Below, piece by piece: positions 21,950 to 33,900 of a stretch of DNA of 64,000 bases. How positions within the stretch are numbered: position 1 is the stretch's first letter; each line of letters starts with the position of its first letter. The notes below the pieces were generated by a model, which had not been told where the DNA came from, ran no database searches, and was given only the letters and a program-made list of their open reading frames with translations. The translations under genes were made by a program, and so were the position numbers. This DNA comes from Branchipolynoe longqiensis (lineage: Eukaryota > Annelida > Polychaeta > Phyllodocida > Polynoidae): NCBI GenBank assembly GCA_030323885.1, contig CM059198.1, positions 11,880,462 to 11,944,461 of the forward strand. Reading direction: 5' to 3'.

Positions 21950-22832
21950 AGATGTCCAGATTAAGAAATATATGGAGTTCATTGAAGAATTCTCGGGTGA
22001 TTTCACTCCTTTGCCATGCTCATCGGATCAGGTAGCACTGTATGCTACTTGGCTGTCTCGATCGTTGAAGTATACTTTAGTAATTAATTACTTGAGTGGT
22101 CTAAATTATTTTCTGCGTCGAAATGATTCGCCTCCTATTGATTATAAAGATTTTGCTCTTCAAACTACTCTAAAGGGGATGAGGAGGGTAAAAGGGGTTG
22201 CACCACATCGGGCGGCTCCCCTCCTGCCATCAATGCTTAGGAAGATGTTCAGTTATTTAAAAGGATCTGTTGGTCATACGGCTTGGCGGGCAGCGGTATT
22301 GACGAGTTTTAGGGCACTATTAAGGAAGTGTCAAGTGACATTATCAGATGCCGTGCTAAAGAGGGCTGATTTCAAATTTTTTGCTTGGGGTATGATAGTT
22401 CGTGTGACTCATTCAAAAACAATACAGTTTGGCCAACGTACCCTAGAAATTCCGGTGGCGAATTGTCCGGATTTATCGCTATGTGCAGTATATTGGGTGA
22501 AGCGGCATTTTGCTGAGATCCCAGCAGAGCAGCATGAACCTGCTTTTCGGATTCCCGAAGATGGGGGTGGGTCGGGTCCGTTGACATACGGCATCTACCA
22601 AGGGATGCTGAAACTTTTTGCAGAAAGGGCTGGTCTAGGTCCGTCAGAAATTTTGTCGCACTCGCTGAGGAGGGGTGGCTGCACATATCTTGCGTTATGT
22701 GGGGCTTCCTTAGAGGAGCTCCGAGTAAGGGGGGACTGGTCGAGTGATTCAATCTATACTTACTTGAAGACGCCTATGGCTATGAGAATGGTGAGTGATA
22801 TTAGAGTGGCTACACTATTAGCGGACAGCTGA
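21819..22832 (+). CDS. Ngaro-type tyrosine recombinase
   Basis: 337-residue frame; the true N-terminus probably lies near LAVLRREQRVYQQQ, and the frame overlaps the end of RNase H. It contains the tyrosine-recombinase residues: Arg169 in FRALLRKCQV, H281 and R284 in HSLRRGG, W307 in VRGDWSSD and Tyr315 in IYTYLKTP. It carries out strand exchange to insert circular element DNA. The open frame is intact even though RT is broken. Confidence 0.88.
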   Translation: MAHRVCAVVSFLIVLPFVSGLAVLRREQRVYQQQFYAPNSVLTRDVQIKKYMEFIEEFSGDFTPLPCSSDQVALYATWLSRSLKYTLVINYLSGLNYFLRRNDSPPIDYKDFALQTTLKGMRRVKGVAPHRAAPLLPSMLRKMFSYLKGSVGHTAWRAAVLTSFRALLRKCQVTLSDAVLKRADFKFFAWGMIVRVTHSKTIQFGQRTLEIPVANCPDLSLCAVYWVKRHFAEIPAEQHEPAFRIPEDGGGSGPLTYGIYQGMLKLFAERAGLGPSEILSHSLRRGGCTYLALCGASLEELRVRGDWSSDSIYTYLKTPMAMRMVSDIRVATLLADS

Positions 22833-22873
22833 CTTGAGAGGTTATGGTTTGGGGGACACTTTGAAGTGTCTTT

Positions 22874-22961
22874 GGGTATTCCGAGCCATTGGTCGATATA
22901 AAGTTGCCAATCCATTTGCCTCTCTTGCTTTCCTTTATTATTATTTGTAGCTCCTCCTATA
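22874..22961 (+). repeat. B1 repeat of the Ngaro-type element
   Basis: Starts GGGTATTCCGAGCCATTGG and ends CTCCTCCTATA. It is followed directly by A2, sharing TATA, and matches B2 at 23189-23273 except for one extra TTA. Confidence 0.95.
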
Positions 22962-23169
22962 GGGCGTATAAAGAATTATGCAAATATAGGTAGGCGTAAA
23001 ATACATTATGCTTTTCTTCGAATGTTAACCAGGGTTATTACGAAATGGTCTATTGATTTCGGCACTACGCTTTTGCTGCGAGCCTCCCCCGGTGGTGAAT
23101 CGGTCCTGCGCCGGCCTATAAATACACCATCGGCGCGCCGGCCTCGCCCCACTCACTTGTTTTTTGCTT
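22958..23169 (+). repeat. A2 repeat of the Ngaro-type element
   Basis: 212 bp, near-identical to A1 (17706-17917). Confidence 0.95.
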
Positions 23170-23188
23170 TTATTTTTGTTACCGGTAC

Positions 23189-23273
23189 GGGTATTCCGAG
23201 CCATTGGTCGATATAAAGTTGCCAATCCATTTGCCTCTCTTGCTTTCCTTTATTATTTGTAGCTCCTCCTATA
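23189..23273 (+). repeat. B2 repeat of the Ngaro-type element
   Basis: Copy of B1; marks the right end of the element. The Gypsy sequence resumes after it. Confidence 0.93.
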
Positions 23274-24483
23274 TATAATATGTTTTTTTTTACATTGATA
23301 GCCACGATGTAATTAGCATGTCGTACTGCTTTATTCTAATATTATTCTTTTTCTTTGCAGTGCGATTGTTGATATGATATGTTGTGGTGAAGAGCTCAGT
23401 TTCTCCCGATTGGAGGACCTAGCTTCTTGTGTTCTACTTATTTTTCTGCAGTAGGGGTCGAAATAATTTATTTTTTTATATACATATTAAATTAATTGTT
23501 TCCTGATATTCCTCAACTTTCACCCCATTTTGACTTCCTTTTTCCACACTATTAGGAAACATGATCGTCTAAATTTATTCAGTGGAACTAGGTGGTCAAT
23601 GGTGTGGGAGTTGGTGGGTTGACACTGTACATTTCACACTACAATATTTTCATATGCAGTGTCACCCTGGCTCTTGTTTTAAACTGCAATCTTTAATTTA
23701 AAATTACTACTTATAGTAAGCGCTTCTGGCAGAACATGATAGACAGCGTGTGCATCGGCTCCTGTTAGGACAGTTGAGGATGCACATGGATGTGATTTAC
23801 TTTGTAGGAGGCCGGGTTCTTGCTGGCGCCCAGTGCTTCTTATGAAATGTATTACATGCCAAACATTGTATCTGCGGAGACTTTCTCAATTGTTATGAGT
23901 AACACCGCCCTTCTACTTTCATGCACTCTACACCGGAGCGGGTCGCCGAGCGTGGTGGGTCCTGGGTGTGGCTGCTTGATGTGTCCGCGGCGTAATACCG
24001 TCTGTGATCTACTGGCCAGGCGACGCGGGCACGGGAAGGACGGACTGAGGGAGCTCTAAGAGGAGCCGCTCCGCGCAGAGGGAAGAGCGCCATGCTAACG
24101 GTTCTCCTGAGATGGGGGGCGGTGGGGGGAGGACTGAGCAGTTCCTTGCTGCCTTCTGTTGCGGGGGTTCCACTTGTGGGGTATGAACAATTCTCTCCCA
24201 GCAAAAGACATTCTATACACCAACTACATAGAAGCTGGGAGAGGTCGTTTTTGTGCGACACATTTAAAGTCTCTTTCTTCACCTAGATTAATGACATGTT
24301 TGCCTTGCAGCTAGCTAGACACATATCATTATTCGCTGCAGGCAGGTCTAGGAATTGCGCATAAGGATACATAGCTTTGTAAGGCTTCTCTCCCTTTCAA
24401 GTTAGTTCTCATGTTGACTTCTATCATTTCTCGATTCTCATCGGTTTGCAGTCTGCAACCGGTGAGAGTCTAGGGGGGGGCAG
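23274..24483 (+). other. 3' non-coding part of the Gypsy element with polypurine tract
   Basis: No convincing gene in 1.2 kb. A short minus frame at 23893-24282 has no family features. It ends in ggtgagagtctagggggggg at about 24461-24480, a polypurine tract just before the 3' LTR. Confidence 0.6.
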
Positions 24484-24837
24484 TGTAGTAGTCTGAACAT
24501 GAGCTCTACTACCACGCGGTAGCAGCGGAGACTACGCCGTACACCAGCGCAGTACCCATACACTGTGCCAGGTGGCGGCATGGGTAGCCACCGGTCAGAC
24601 CCCAACTGGGCTGACCTCTACTGCGTGTGACTGACCCCCCCCCCCCCCCCCCCCCCCCCCACACACACCTATAGAGTCGATGTGGGATTAGCGAGTCAGG
24701 GGGCGGGTCAGACAACTACTGACGCCGCGGAGAGCAGATGGTTCAATAAACCAAGTTGAAGCGTACTCTGATTGAATCTTGGTGTTCTTCAGTGAGTGAC
24801 CGTGAGAGTGGGAGTCGGAGGGCCGTGGGCCATTACA
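24484..24837 (+). repeat. 3' LTR of the Gypsy element
   Basis: 354 bp, TGTAGTAG...CATTACA. It is longer than the 5' LTR because of an insertion containing a C tract of about 24 and CACACAC (24630-24690). Confidence 0.93.
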
Positions 24838-24999
24838 ATACGTTGACATATATATATGTATGTATATATATATATATATATCATAATATATACACAGGGC
24901 ATCTTAGGATTAGATTAAAAACGAATATTTTCTGAATAGCAGAAATCTAAGAAATAGCATATGTTTTGAGGAGGCCTTAAGGGAAACTGTCTTTCAATC

Positions 25000-25421
25000 A
25001 GGGATGAAAGGCGTCTCCGACAAAAAAACGCGGAAATCAGAACGAGACCGTGGCGCCACCTAGCGGGTTTGAGCAGAACCAAGCCATACCGGCAAATAAA
25101 TGTGGAATTTAGGCTGAGACCCTGGTGGCACCTAGAGGATTTTGGCAGAATCAACGGCGAATTTTCGCGAAAACGCGTAGTTTCTCCCACTTGATTAGCA
25201 CTGTCAGAGAATCGTGGGAAAATGCTGAAAGCCAAGTTTCGACTGTCCTTGTTGTGACTATAGTATTGCGCATGCCAAACACTTTCTTGCTTGGTTTTAT
25301 GTTCTAGCAACATCAGAGGTCATATAAGAACGAGATTCGGACTAATCAATTACTGTCATATATATTGTTTATATGTAACGTCAATCAGTGAATATCAATA
25401 ATGGTGGAAGATCTTTCATCC
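25000..25421. mobile_element. Miniature TIR element carrying a SINE-like core (copy 1)
   Basis: The ends are inverted: gggatgaaag at the left, ctttcatcc at the right. Near 25285-25330 lies gttttatgttctagcaacat followed by cagaggtcatataagaacg, the same core as the 3' part of SINE family A. Copy 2 is 28409-28754. Confidence 0.6.
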
Positions 25422-26712
25422 GTGTTAAGTAAAAAGATTTGGAACATAAAAATCGTGGCAGTATAACCAACTGCACTTATTAAAGAAGCATACCACACAG
25501 TTGAAGGCGAATTCCCAATAGCCACTTGAACTTTATAATTGAACTTAATGCTGAGAGTTAGGCTGGAAAAAGAAACCCACATTGAAAGCAGTAACTAGAA
25601 TTTCAGGGCTTAAAGTCGGCAAAATGTACAATGTTGAGGTTTTCATCACCTGTGCTGCCATCTGGTGGCCAAGACCTATAAGCTGTATCACCTAGTGGGG
25701 AAAGGATAAACGAAAAGGTTGGTTGTAGTGAAGAACGCCTCCCGTAGGTGGGGAGCGGGGGCGAAGGGAACCGTCAGCATTCATATAACTACAATGCAGT
25801 ACATTACATATATGAATCGCAATGTGAGGACTGGCCAGGAACACGGGAGTCGAGGTTTATTAAAGCAACAAAAAAGACGAAGGGAAAAGTCTACAGGAGT
25901 TTGTGATCAGGCAGCAAGCTCCTGCCACCTGTCCTTAAGAAACCTAAAATTCCTTCTTGTTTTACATTAGTAAAAAGATCATGTATGCTGTTTACATTGA
26001 AAAGATTGTTGGCACAAGGCCATAAATTAAACATAGTTTAATCAAATGTGCTTGACTGTCAGTACATCACACTACTACCAAAGATTAGACTAAATATAAT
26101 CTTTGCAACTACTGCGTATAGATAATGTATTGCCAATTTTCACATATATATGCAAATACACCAATCCTACTGGGATTTAAAGACTCAAAAGTAGTACTCT
26201 AAAAGTCAATCCAAATAGCCTAAATCCCAATAGGCAAAACCGCTAGAGCTAGCGGTTGACTTGTCAGTCACCATAGCAACCGTCCCCCCACTGTTTGTAA
26301 ATAGCTACTGCGTGGCCAGAAAGCAAGTGCCCTGACAGGGTGCAGAGGGAACGGCTATGAACATCAACACTGGAAGTAGCACCATGTGACTTAAAGTAGG
26401 AACAATCCGCCCTAAAAAAATTTTTTTTTAAATCACCGCACACACAAAAACCCAAAATAATGGTTGTGGAGATCCAGGGCTTGGCGTGCATCCAGCCTAC
26501 AAAGTGTGAGGACAGACTGGTCAGTTGCCAATTAAGACGCTAACCCTTTTGCTTTTGCACCCTTATTTAAAAGGCATCCTACTTCATATCACATGATGCT
26601 GCCTTCAGCACTGACGTCTATAGCCCTACCCTGTGCCCACCAATCAGGATGCTTGGTGAGTGCCACCACCTGGTTTCTGGTAATGTGGAGGTTATTTACA
26701 AACATGCGTTCT

Positions 26713-27035
26713 TGGTTGTTGTTTTACATCCTAGCAACATCTAAGGTCATATCAGGATGGGTACCGACTTGTGACAGTGTGCACTCATGGCGACTTTATA
26801 GTGCTGCCCCAATGGGAGACCAGGCCGCCAGCACCATGACCTGATATCCCACTCAGTCACATTATCCTGACACTGAGCCAACCAGTCCCTGCCCTATCCT
26901 AATAATGCCGAGCGCCTAGCTAGGAACCAACACGTATAAATTTTTAAGTCATTGGTTTGACTCGACCAGGGTTCAAACCCACGATCTACCAACACGGGAG
27001 ACGGACGCTCTAAATCATTCGGCCATCCAGTCTGG
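26713..27035 (-). mobile_element. SINE family A, nearly full
   Basis: Same body as the copy at 21103-21443: tRNA-like head at the right (antisense B box near 26969-26985), core near the left, ending ttggttgttgttttacat. No clear target duplication was checked. Confidence 0.85.
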
Positions 27036-27039
27036 TTCA

Positions 27040-27275
27040 GATTTATAGTGATGCCCCAATGGAAGACTGGGCTGCCAGCACAATAACCCGATACCTTCCC
27101 CCCGCCAACATTATCCCGATACTCATCTAACCAGTCTTTGCCCGATCCTACTAATGCCAAGTACCAGGCTAGTAAGTGACTAGTATGAATATGGTAAGTC
27201 ATTGGTTTGACTGCGCCGGGGTTAAAACCCACGACCTCCCGCATGCTCTTACCGATTTGGCCATCCCGTCCAGTC
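27040..27275 (-). mobile_element. SINE family A, truncated second copy
   Basis: Starts agatttatagtgatgcccca and ends with the tRNA-like head gatttggccatcccgtccag. It is more diverged than its neighbour and abuts it head to tail. Confidence 0.8.
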
Positions 27276-27694
27276 TATTTACACAAACACTGATAACACA
27301 GTTGCTATGGCAACTAGCCTGCCAATCACTTGAATGCATGAAATGAAATTGCAATCAGGATTTCTAACCGTTAGACACCCTATTTCTAACCATAACATAC
27401 CTCAACTCATGAAGCTAACTTGTTGTGCACTATACAGCACAGCTACTGTCCCCGGTAATGTACAGAGTGATATGTACTGTACAGACTACTCTCTTATTAC
27501 CAATATGTGTAATCAACTACGATTGTTCGACGACTGGAAGACCCGTGCCCGGCACGGACAAATTGCATAATCAGAGGAATAAACACATTTACAAAAAAAA
27601 CAATCCGAAAAACATACACACAAAAAACACTCAACATTTTCGGATTATGCCGCTTTAAGATAAAGAACTGGCAGTGGCGCCAGTGATGACCAAC

Positions 27695-27915
27695 CTGCGA
27701 ATGTGAACAGCCTATGACAACAGCGTCCATGTCGGCGTGCACGCACAGTCCCAGGGAGGTGATGTTGTCGGAGGCCGGTGGGTGGTACTTGGTGGTGACT
27801 GCAATGGTGGCCGACATGGAGGTGAGACGGATGAGGTAGTGTCTCAGCTGGCTCACCGGGTGCAGAGAGTAGACGGAGAGGTGGGTCAGGTCAACTGACC
27901 ATGGCAGCTTCTCAC
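27695..27915 (-). CDS. VPS13B: VPS13B exon 11 of 11 in window
   Basis: 221 bp. The acceptor is gcacttgcaag and the donor TCGCAG/GTTGGT. It reads GEKLPWSVDLTHLSVYSLHP, then ATIAVTTKYHPPASDNITSL and VHADMDAVVIGCSHSQ, parallel to human FPWTISLHNFSVYTL...CLHVDLESLEIKCSSPQ. It ends in phase 0. No continuation was found further down. Confidence 0.88.
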
Positions 27916-30900
27916 CTTGCAAGTGCAAGTTAAAAGAAAATTGAATTTCCTCTCCAATTCTGTGTAATGATTTCATCTTGTTATATTCATATAATCCAAT
28001 TCAAGGACAAGAACACAGCAGAACCTTTTTCAAGAGCACCAGATGCGCCGAATTGGTAAGGGCGCAGGCTTCCAGTGCGGAAGGCCGGTAGTTTGAAACC
28101 CCATCAAGTCAAACCAATGACATACAAAATTGATACTAGGTAGTAACCTAGTCTGATGCTTAGCATAACTAGGATAAGGCAAGCACTGGTTAGCTCAGTA
28201 TAATAATAATGTGACTGACAGGGAAATCAGGTCTTAATGCCAGCAGCCTGGTCTCCCAGTGGGACAGCACTATAAAGTCGTCATGAATGTGCCCTGTCAC
28301 ATGCTGATATGACCTTAGATGTTGCCAGGATGTAAAAATACAACAAACAAAACAAATAGACAGTCCTTCCCCAGGGATCAGTGGATAGTAACTTGCAATA
28401 GGCACATTCAGCGATGAAAGTGGTCTCCGATAAAATACAAGAACCAACAGCGAATTACCGAAAAAACGCATATTTTCCCCCATGGAATTACTCAATTAGT
28501 TACCAGTCAGAAAATCGTTGATAAATGCCAGCAGGCAGGTTTCAACTGTCCTTATTGCGACAGTATTATCGCCCACACCAAACTCTTTCTTGCTTGGGTT
28601 TTATGTTCTAGCAACATCTAAGGTAATATAAGAAGGGGACTCGGAACAACCAACTGCTGCCATGTATATTGATATTTTGTGGACGTTAATCGGTGGATAT
28701 ACAAAACGACAAAATCATGGAAATCCCCGAAATCGCAGAAATCTTTCATCCCTGCACACTTCAAATTTTCTTTTTGAAAGAAAAAAAAAGAAGGCGATCA
28801 AACCTACTTTCAGTCTAAGCCACCCAGTGCTTACCGGCCACTGATTGGTCCAGCGTCCTTATGGGTATGTCGACCATGCCCGCTGGCGCCCCCTTGTGGC
28901 CTGCGCTGTGCAGGCGGAATGTGGGCAGACATACCACCAGCGTCTCGGGCAGCAGGCTACCCACAAAGGCCGCCGCCAAGTTACGTGGGATGTCCATCGT
29001 CACTTCCGGTAGCCGGACGTGGCGCGCGGGGAGGAAGAGGCACACGGGGCGAACATCTACCTGCAGAGGGGGAGAGCGCAGACTGGGTTGATTAATTGAT
29101 TGAGGGTTCTTTTACACCGCGTCAATAGCAACCACCTTTAGGCGGGAAGACAGGGAGACCGGACTGGTGGGATTTATTGATTGATTTAATTGACTGAGGG
29201 TACTCTTATGTTGTGTCAACAGCAAAGACTTGTAGACGGGGAGACAGGATTGATGGATTGATTGAGGGTTCTTTTGTGTTGTGTCAACAGCAAAGGTCAT
29301 ATTCACAGTGAAAAATGTGTAGAATCTACTGAGTCATCCTGCTCCTTTTTGTTCTTCGAGAAACTACCATGTCAAAAGATGGTGAAGTTCTTGAAGATTT
29401 ATACTGCCTATCATGGATAAGTCTGAATAGACTTGTTTTCACCATTAGACAGTTTGTCGATAGAAAGCCCGAGCCTACACTTTTACTGACCCAAGGGATT
29501 TTTTAACCTCCCACACCACAGAGACATGGTATGAGAGCAACTGGCCTTTGATGACGCTGTAAGTTATACGCAGCGGTGGAAATCCAAATTGGCAGAGGTG
29601 GGGGCACTGGGAATCGAACCACTGACCTTCAGATTAGGAGTCTGACCTAGAAAAAGGTCAGACACTCTAACCACTCCGCCAGAGAACACCACTAGTTGAT
29701 GTCACAACACGTAGGAAACAGGTACAAGAAGTACTACAGTCCAGCCATATGCAAAAATTCTTACATCTGTAAAGAGATCTTGCATGTTATTCACATTCAA
29801 CTTGCATAGTCCACTGGTCTATGAATTATTGCATTAATTCTTTTTAGATAAATATATCAATTATAACCTACCATTCATTATTCTGGAGTAACTTTGATGA
29901 AAAATGGCCAGTTTTAGACCAATTTGAACTGAAAGAACCCAAAATAATGTTGGCAACACTCTTGTAGCTATGCCCCCTATTGTTATTTCAAACTAAAGAA
30001 AACTAGATTATATCGATCACGCCGATACATCTATCAACAACAAGAAATGATCAAAAGCATCGGACTATGCAACTTTAACATCAAGCAGCGGTGCATACCT
30101 GGACTTCCATGATCTTCGCCAGAGGGAAGTGCTGCGCAAAATACTGCGGCCATCCGTCCCTCTCAGTGACGTCATCGTCTCCAAGGTGTTCCACAGCGCG
30201 GTCATTGCTCAGCTTAGTGGTTGATAAGGGTGCCATGCGAGGTGCAGTTCGTGTCTCGGTCGGACCTGTTCGACCACTCTCTGAGGGGGACTCTGTTGAA
30301 TAGACGGCACAAATACAGATCTGCCTACCCCAAATTATCTACTTGGGTATTTCAAGGAAAAGAAATTGTGTACATTAAAAATTAAAAAGAATAAAAGAAA
30401 TGTTGTACTCTCCATTTTCTTTTGGCATACACAATTTTGATTTTTAGTATTGATGTACTCCAGCTTAAAATTGTGTACAAAATACGCAAAAGTTGTATCG
30501 GTAGGTAGTTCTGGACATATCAATTCAATCACAACACCATCTACCATTCCACCAAGACATTACTCTCACCACCTCTAGTACCGGTTACACTCAGGCGACT
30601 ACATTATATCGCCCATGTGATTTATCCCCCACGCTGTACAGATTCGGCCATTGCACCACGGTTTTAACATTAGATAAAATACCACTTCTTGTATGTGTAT
30701 TCACCACCTCTTCCGCCTCCCGGCAAGTAAGCTGAAGCTGTGACCCGGTGAGCTTACACTGATTGAGTGATTGATTGTTGGTTGTTTTACTCCATGTCAG
30801 CAGCAAAGGTCATAATCACAGCAAGACGTGTTCGACTACTATTCTGTTGTATACTGTCTTAAAGTTGCATGGTCCGATGGCGTTTGAATTTTTGTCGTAT

Positions 30901-33900
30901 TTTTTAGATAAATATATCAAAGGGATCATAAGGAGCTACTAATCATATAGTCTGGAGTCATTTTGATGAAAAATGACTAGTTTTGAAGCAATTTGAGCTG
31001 AAAGAACCCAAAATAATTTTGACAAGCTTGTCAAAACTCCTGTGGCTATGACCTAGATGGTCATCTCGTGGTCACCACGTGATGTGAGATGACCTACTCA
31101 TCCTGGAACCTGACAGGGCTGTAGGTAGGTATTTCTGTTTGGGTTGGAAAAAACATTCTGGAAACGGATTGCTGCCATGTAGGCCCATGGCACTAGGGTT
31201 TTTAAACAAATATTATTTTGTAGAATGGTTGATTTATATCTATCGAATTGACCACGTAGCATCGAATATCCAACATCATATATACATCGGTATATGATTG
31301 ACATCGTCCCAATGGCAGAAATTTAAAAACATCAAACTATGCAATTTTAATCGATGAATGTTAAAGAAATTATTTGAAATTACACAATTTGATTAATTAT
31401 GTCTATAGAATTGGATATCAAATATCACATACACATTAGTATATGACATCATCCCGATGGCATAAGGTCAACACCATCAGACTGCAATTTTAATCAAAGA
31501 ATGTAGCAACAACAAAATCTTAAAGTATGGAATGAGCAGGGGCGCTCATTCGGGTTCATTGTTGGACGTGGCAGGCTACGAGGCTGACCTCGCCCCCCCC
31601 CCCCCCCCCTTCTGCTATGACAGCTGCCCCGGAGCAAATAGTATATCAAGGGAGCGAATAAATAAATAATAATAATAAAATAATAAAAGGCAGCACCGCA
31701 AATTTATATGCACATAATGCTTATATTTCACATATATATATATATTTCTTTTTGGTCCATATATATATGGACCAAAATATATAGTATAGTTATACGAATC
31801 TTACCTGGGTACAGATGATGGATAACTCTTGTTTTTCCGAGGTACAAGCCTCGGGTGATCGTGGACTAGGGAGAAGGAAGCAACATCCGGGTTCAGCAAT
31901 CTTCACCTAATTATTCAGGATAAAAATGAGCTTAAATGATGGAAATCTGATGTTCTCGTTTTGGCACAAGCGACAGTGATGATCGTGGCAGGGTGTGGCG
32001 GGTGGGCCCTAGTCCACGATCACCCGAGGCTTGTACCTCGGAAAAACAAGAGTTATCCATCATCTGTACCCAGGTAAGATTCGTATAACTATACTATTTT
32101 ACCTCGGTACAACGCCTCGGCTAATCGAGGCCGAGGGAGACCTTCACGTAGCCTCATTTTTATCCCCAATTATCTGATGAACATGTATGTATCAGTAGTA
32201 AAACAAAGTTTGTACATCTCACCGGTTCTTGTTAGTTGGTGAGTAGGCGGGTTGCCACCCCGCTTGGTTTCTCTAGCCGTTTGTTGTAATGTTTGGCAAA
32301 CGACTTGGCCGTCTTCCAGCCGGCGTGGGTTAGGATTCTGCGAACCGAGATTCCTAACTTCCTCGCTTTGGACACCATAGCACCCCTTGTGGAATGCGAA
32401 GCATAACGTTCCGTATCAATGCCAGCCAACTTGAGTATTATAATAGTCCATCTGGCTAGTGTGTCACGTGAAATGGCTTTATGTGGCTTGATAAAACTCA
32501 CTAAGAGTTGTTTGGAATTCCGTATTCCCTTTGTCTTGGATATGTATGTTCTAATGGCTGAAACTACACAAAGCTTCTTATCCTTTGGGAAGCTATCTAA
32601 ATGAATAGACGAGAGAGAATCTCCTGTCCTGTTAGATTTTAACAGAACGTTTAAATCAAACGTGGCCTCTTTTTTGTCAATGTCAAGGCCTTGCAAAGAA
32701 AGGGCTACAATAGTTTGTCCTCTATGTCCTGTAACTAGCAACAATAATACTGCTAATTTATAGCCTAACTTTTGGACCGTGAGCCATTTATTCTCCGGCC
32801 AGGATTGGAAGAGTTTAAACACCGTTGAAACATCCCAAAACCGACTATATTTCGGCTTTGGGGGGTTCCTTTCATAGATCCCTCTCATGATCCAATGAAT
32901 TACTTCATGTTTGCCAATGGTTTGTCCTTCGATTCTTGGCACAATGATGGAGAGTGCGCAGCGCGCTGCATTTATAGCCCCATATCCCAGCCCATCATCC
33001 TCCAACATGCGGAGGAAACGGCCTACTTGAGCGACCTTGGGGGCCATTGGTTTAACCTTATATATTAAACAATGTACTCCCCATTTCCTAAGGTAAGTAG
33101 TATACATTTTTACAGTTCCTGGTCTCCAGGCATGTGAAATCAACCTTTCTTGGGTGATTTTATCTAGGCCGTATTTTTGTAAATACGCCCTTAGAAAAGG
33201 AATGCCAGTAGGGGGGTTGTTGACACGTCCCCTTGTGTCGTCACTTTTCCTTGATGTTGTAGGTTTTCCTGCCCTCTTGGGAATTTTAAAACCTTCTTTG
33301 CTTCCCATTCGACTATGGCCCGCCAGGGCTGAGTGTTCCAGTCTGGTACTATTAATACCGCATGGGTCTTGTCTAGCCTGATCTTTCTGGCTACTCTGCT
33401 GACCAAGCTGAATGGTGGAAAAATATAATAAAATGCGTTATTCCAAGTGAGGGAAAAAGCATCCACTCGCCACGCATGTGGTTCTGGGTGCCAGGATACA
33501 TACTTATCAAGTTTTTTGTTTTTACGTGAGGCAAAAAGGTCTATGTCTGGCAAGCCCCATTCCTGACAAATGGCTAGAAATATGTTCGGGCTGAGGGACC
33601 ATTCTAAATGGTCATGAAAATGGCGACTTTTGTTGTCGGCCAACGTATTTAGTTTACCTGGGATGTGAGCTACTGTAATCCAAACATGTTGTTTTTCTGC
33701 CCAATCCCAAATGAGTTTTGCTATCTCGTTGCAAGCTGTGGACTTTGTCCCACCCATGTTACGGATGTATGCCATTGCGGTAGTATTATCAGTTAAAACT
33801 TGGACGGTAAGTTTATCTATTTTTACTAAGCTTGTAAGTCCTAGGTAGATGGCTCTTAATTCTAGGACGTTTATATGATCTTCTATTTCGTTATCTAACC

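Larger units (their letters stand above)
17706..23273 (+). mobile_element. Ngaro/PAT-type tyrosine-recombinase retrotransposon with split direct repeats
   Basis: The layout is A1 (17706-17917), gag, RT-RNase H, tyrosine recombinase, B1 (22874-22961), A2 (22958-23169), B2 (23189-23273). This A1...B1A2B2 order is diagnostic for Ngaro/PAT elements, which circularise and integrate with a tyrosine recombinase and make no long target duplication. Total about 5.57 kb, including a 341-bp SINE. Lesions: an RT frameshift near 20735 and the SINE in RNase H. Confidence 0.93.
10181..24837 (+). mobile_element. Ty3/Gypsy LTR retrotransposon, decayed and split by a Ngaro-type element
   Basis: LTRs are 10181-10479 and 24484-24837, with TG...CA ends and the duplication ATAC on both sides (10177-10180, 24838-24841). 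The order gag, protease, RT, RNase H, integrase zinc domain is that of Ty3/Gypsy. Many frameshifts and stops are present and the integrase core is missing. A 5.6-kb tyrosine-recombinase element (17706-23273) is inserted downstream of the pol remnants. Without it the element would be about 9.1 kb. Confidence 0.92.
24838..27694. other. Non-coding DNA downstream of VPS13B exon 11 (likely intron)
   Basis: No exon found. It holds an AT dinucleotide run (24847-24892), a TIR element (25000-25421) and two SINE copies (26713-27275). The remainder, for example 25422-26710, shows nothing I recognise. Confidence 0.5.

Noticed and set aside
17706..23273. Independent LTR retrotransposon (LTRs = A1/A2)
   Set aside because: A2 is not terminal and B1/B2 overlap it; the encoded recombinase is a tyrosine recombinase, not a DDE integrase.
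23893..24282. 129-residue minus-strand frame
   Set aside because: Lies in the 3' part of the Gypsy element; no family features.
26264..26491. Possible additional VPS13B exon
   Set aside because: No acceptor/donor in the required phase 0 and no VPS13-like residues.
31781..32142. A separate palindromic transposon of about 310 bp beside the DIRS element
   Set aside because: The same arrangement is at the 3' end of both DIRS copies and one arm continues into the inverse of the right terminus, so it is the DIRS terminal repeat plus internal complementary region.
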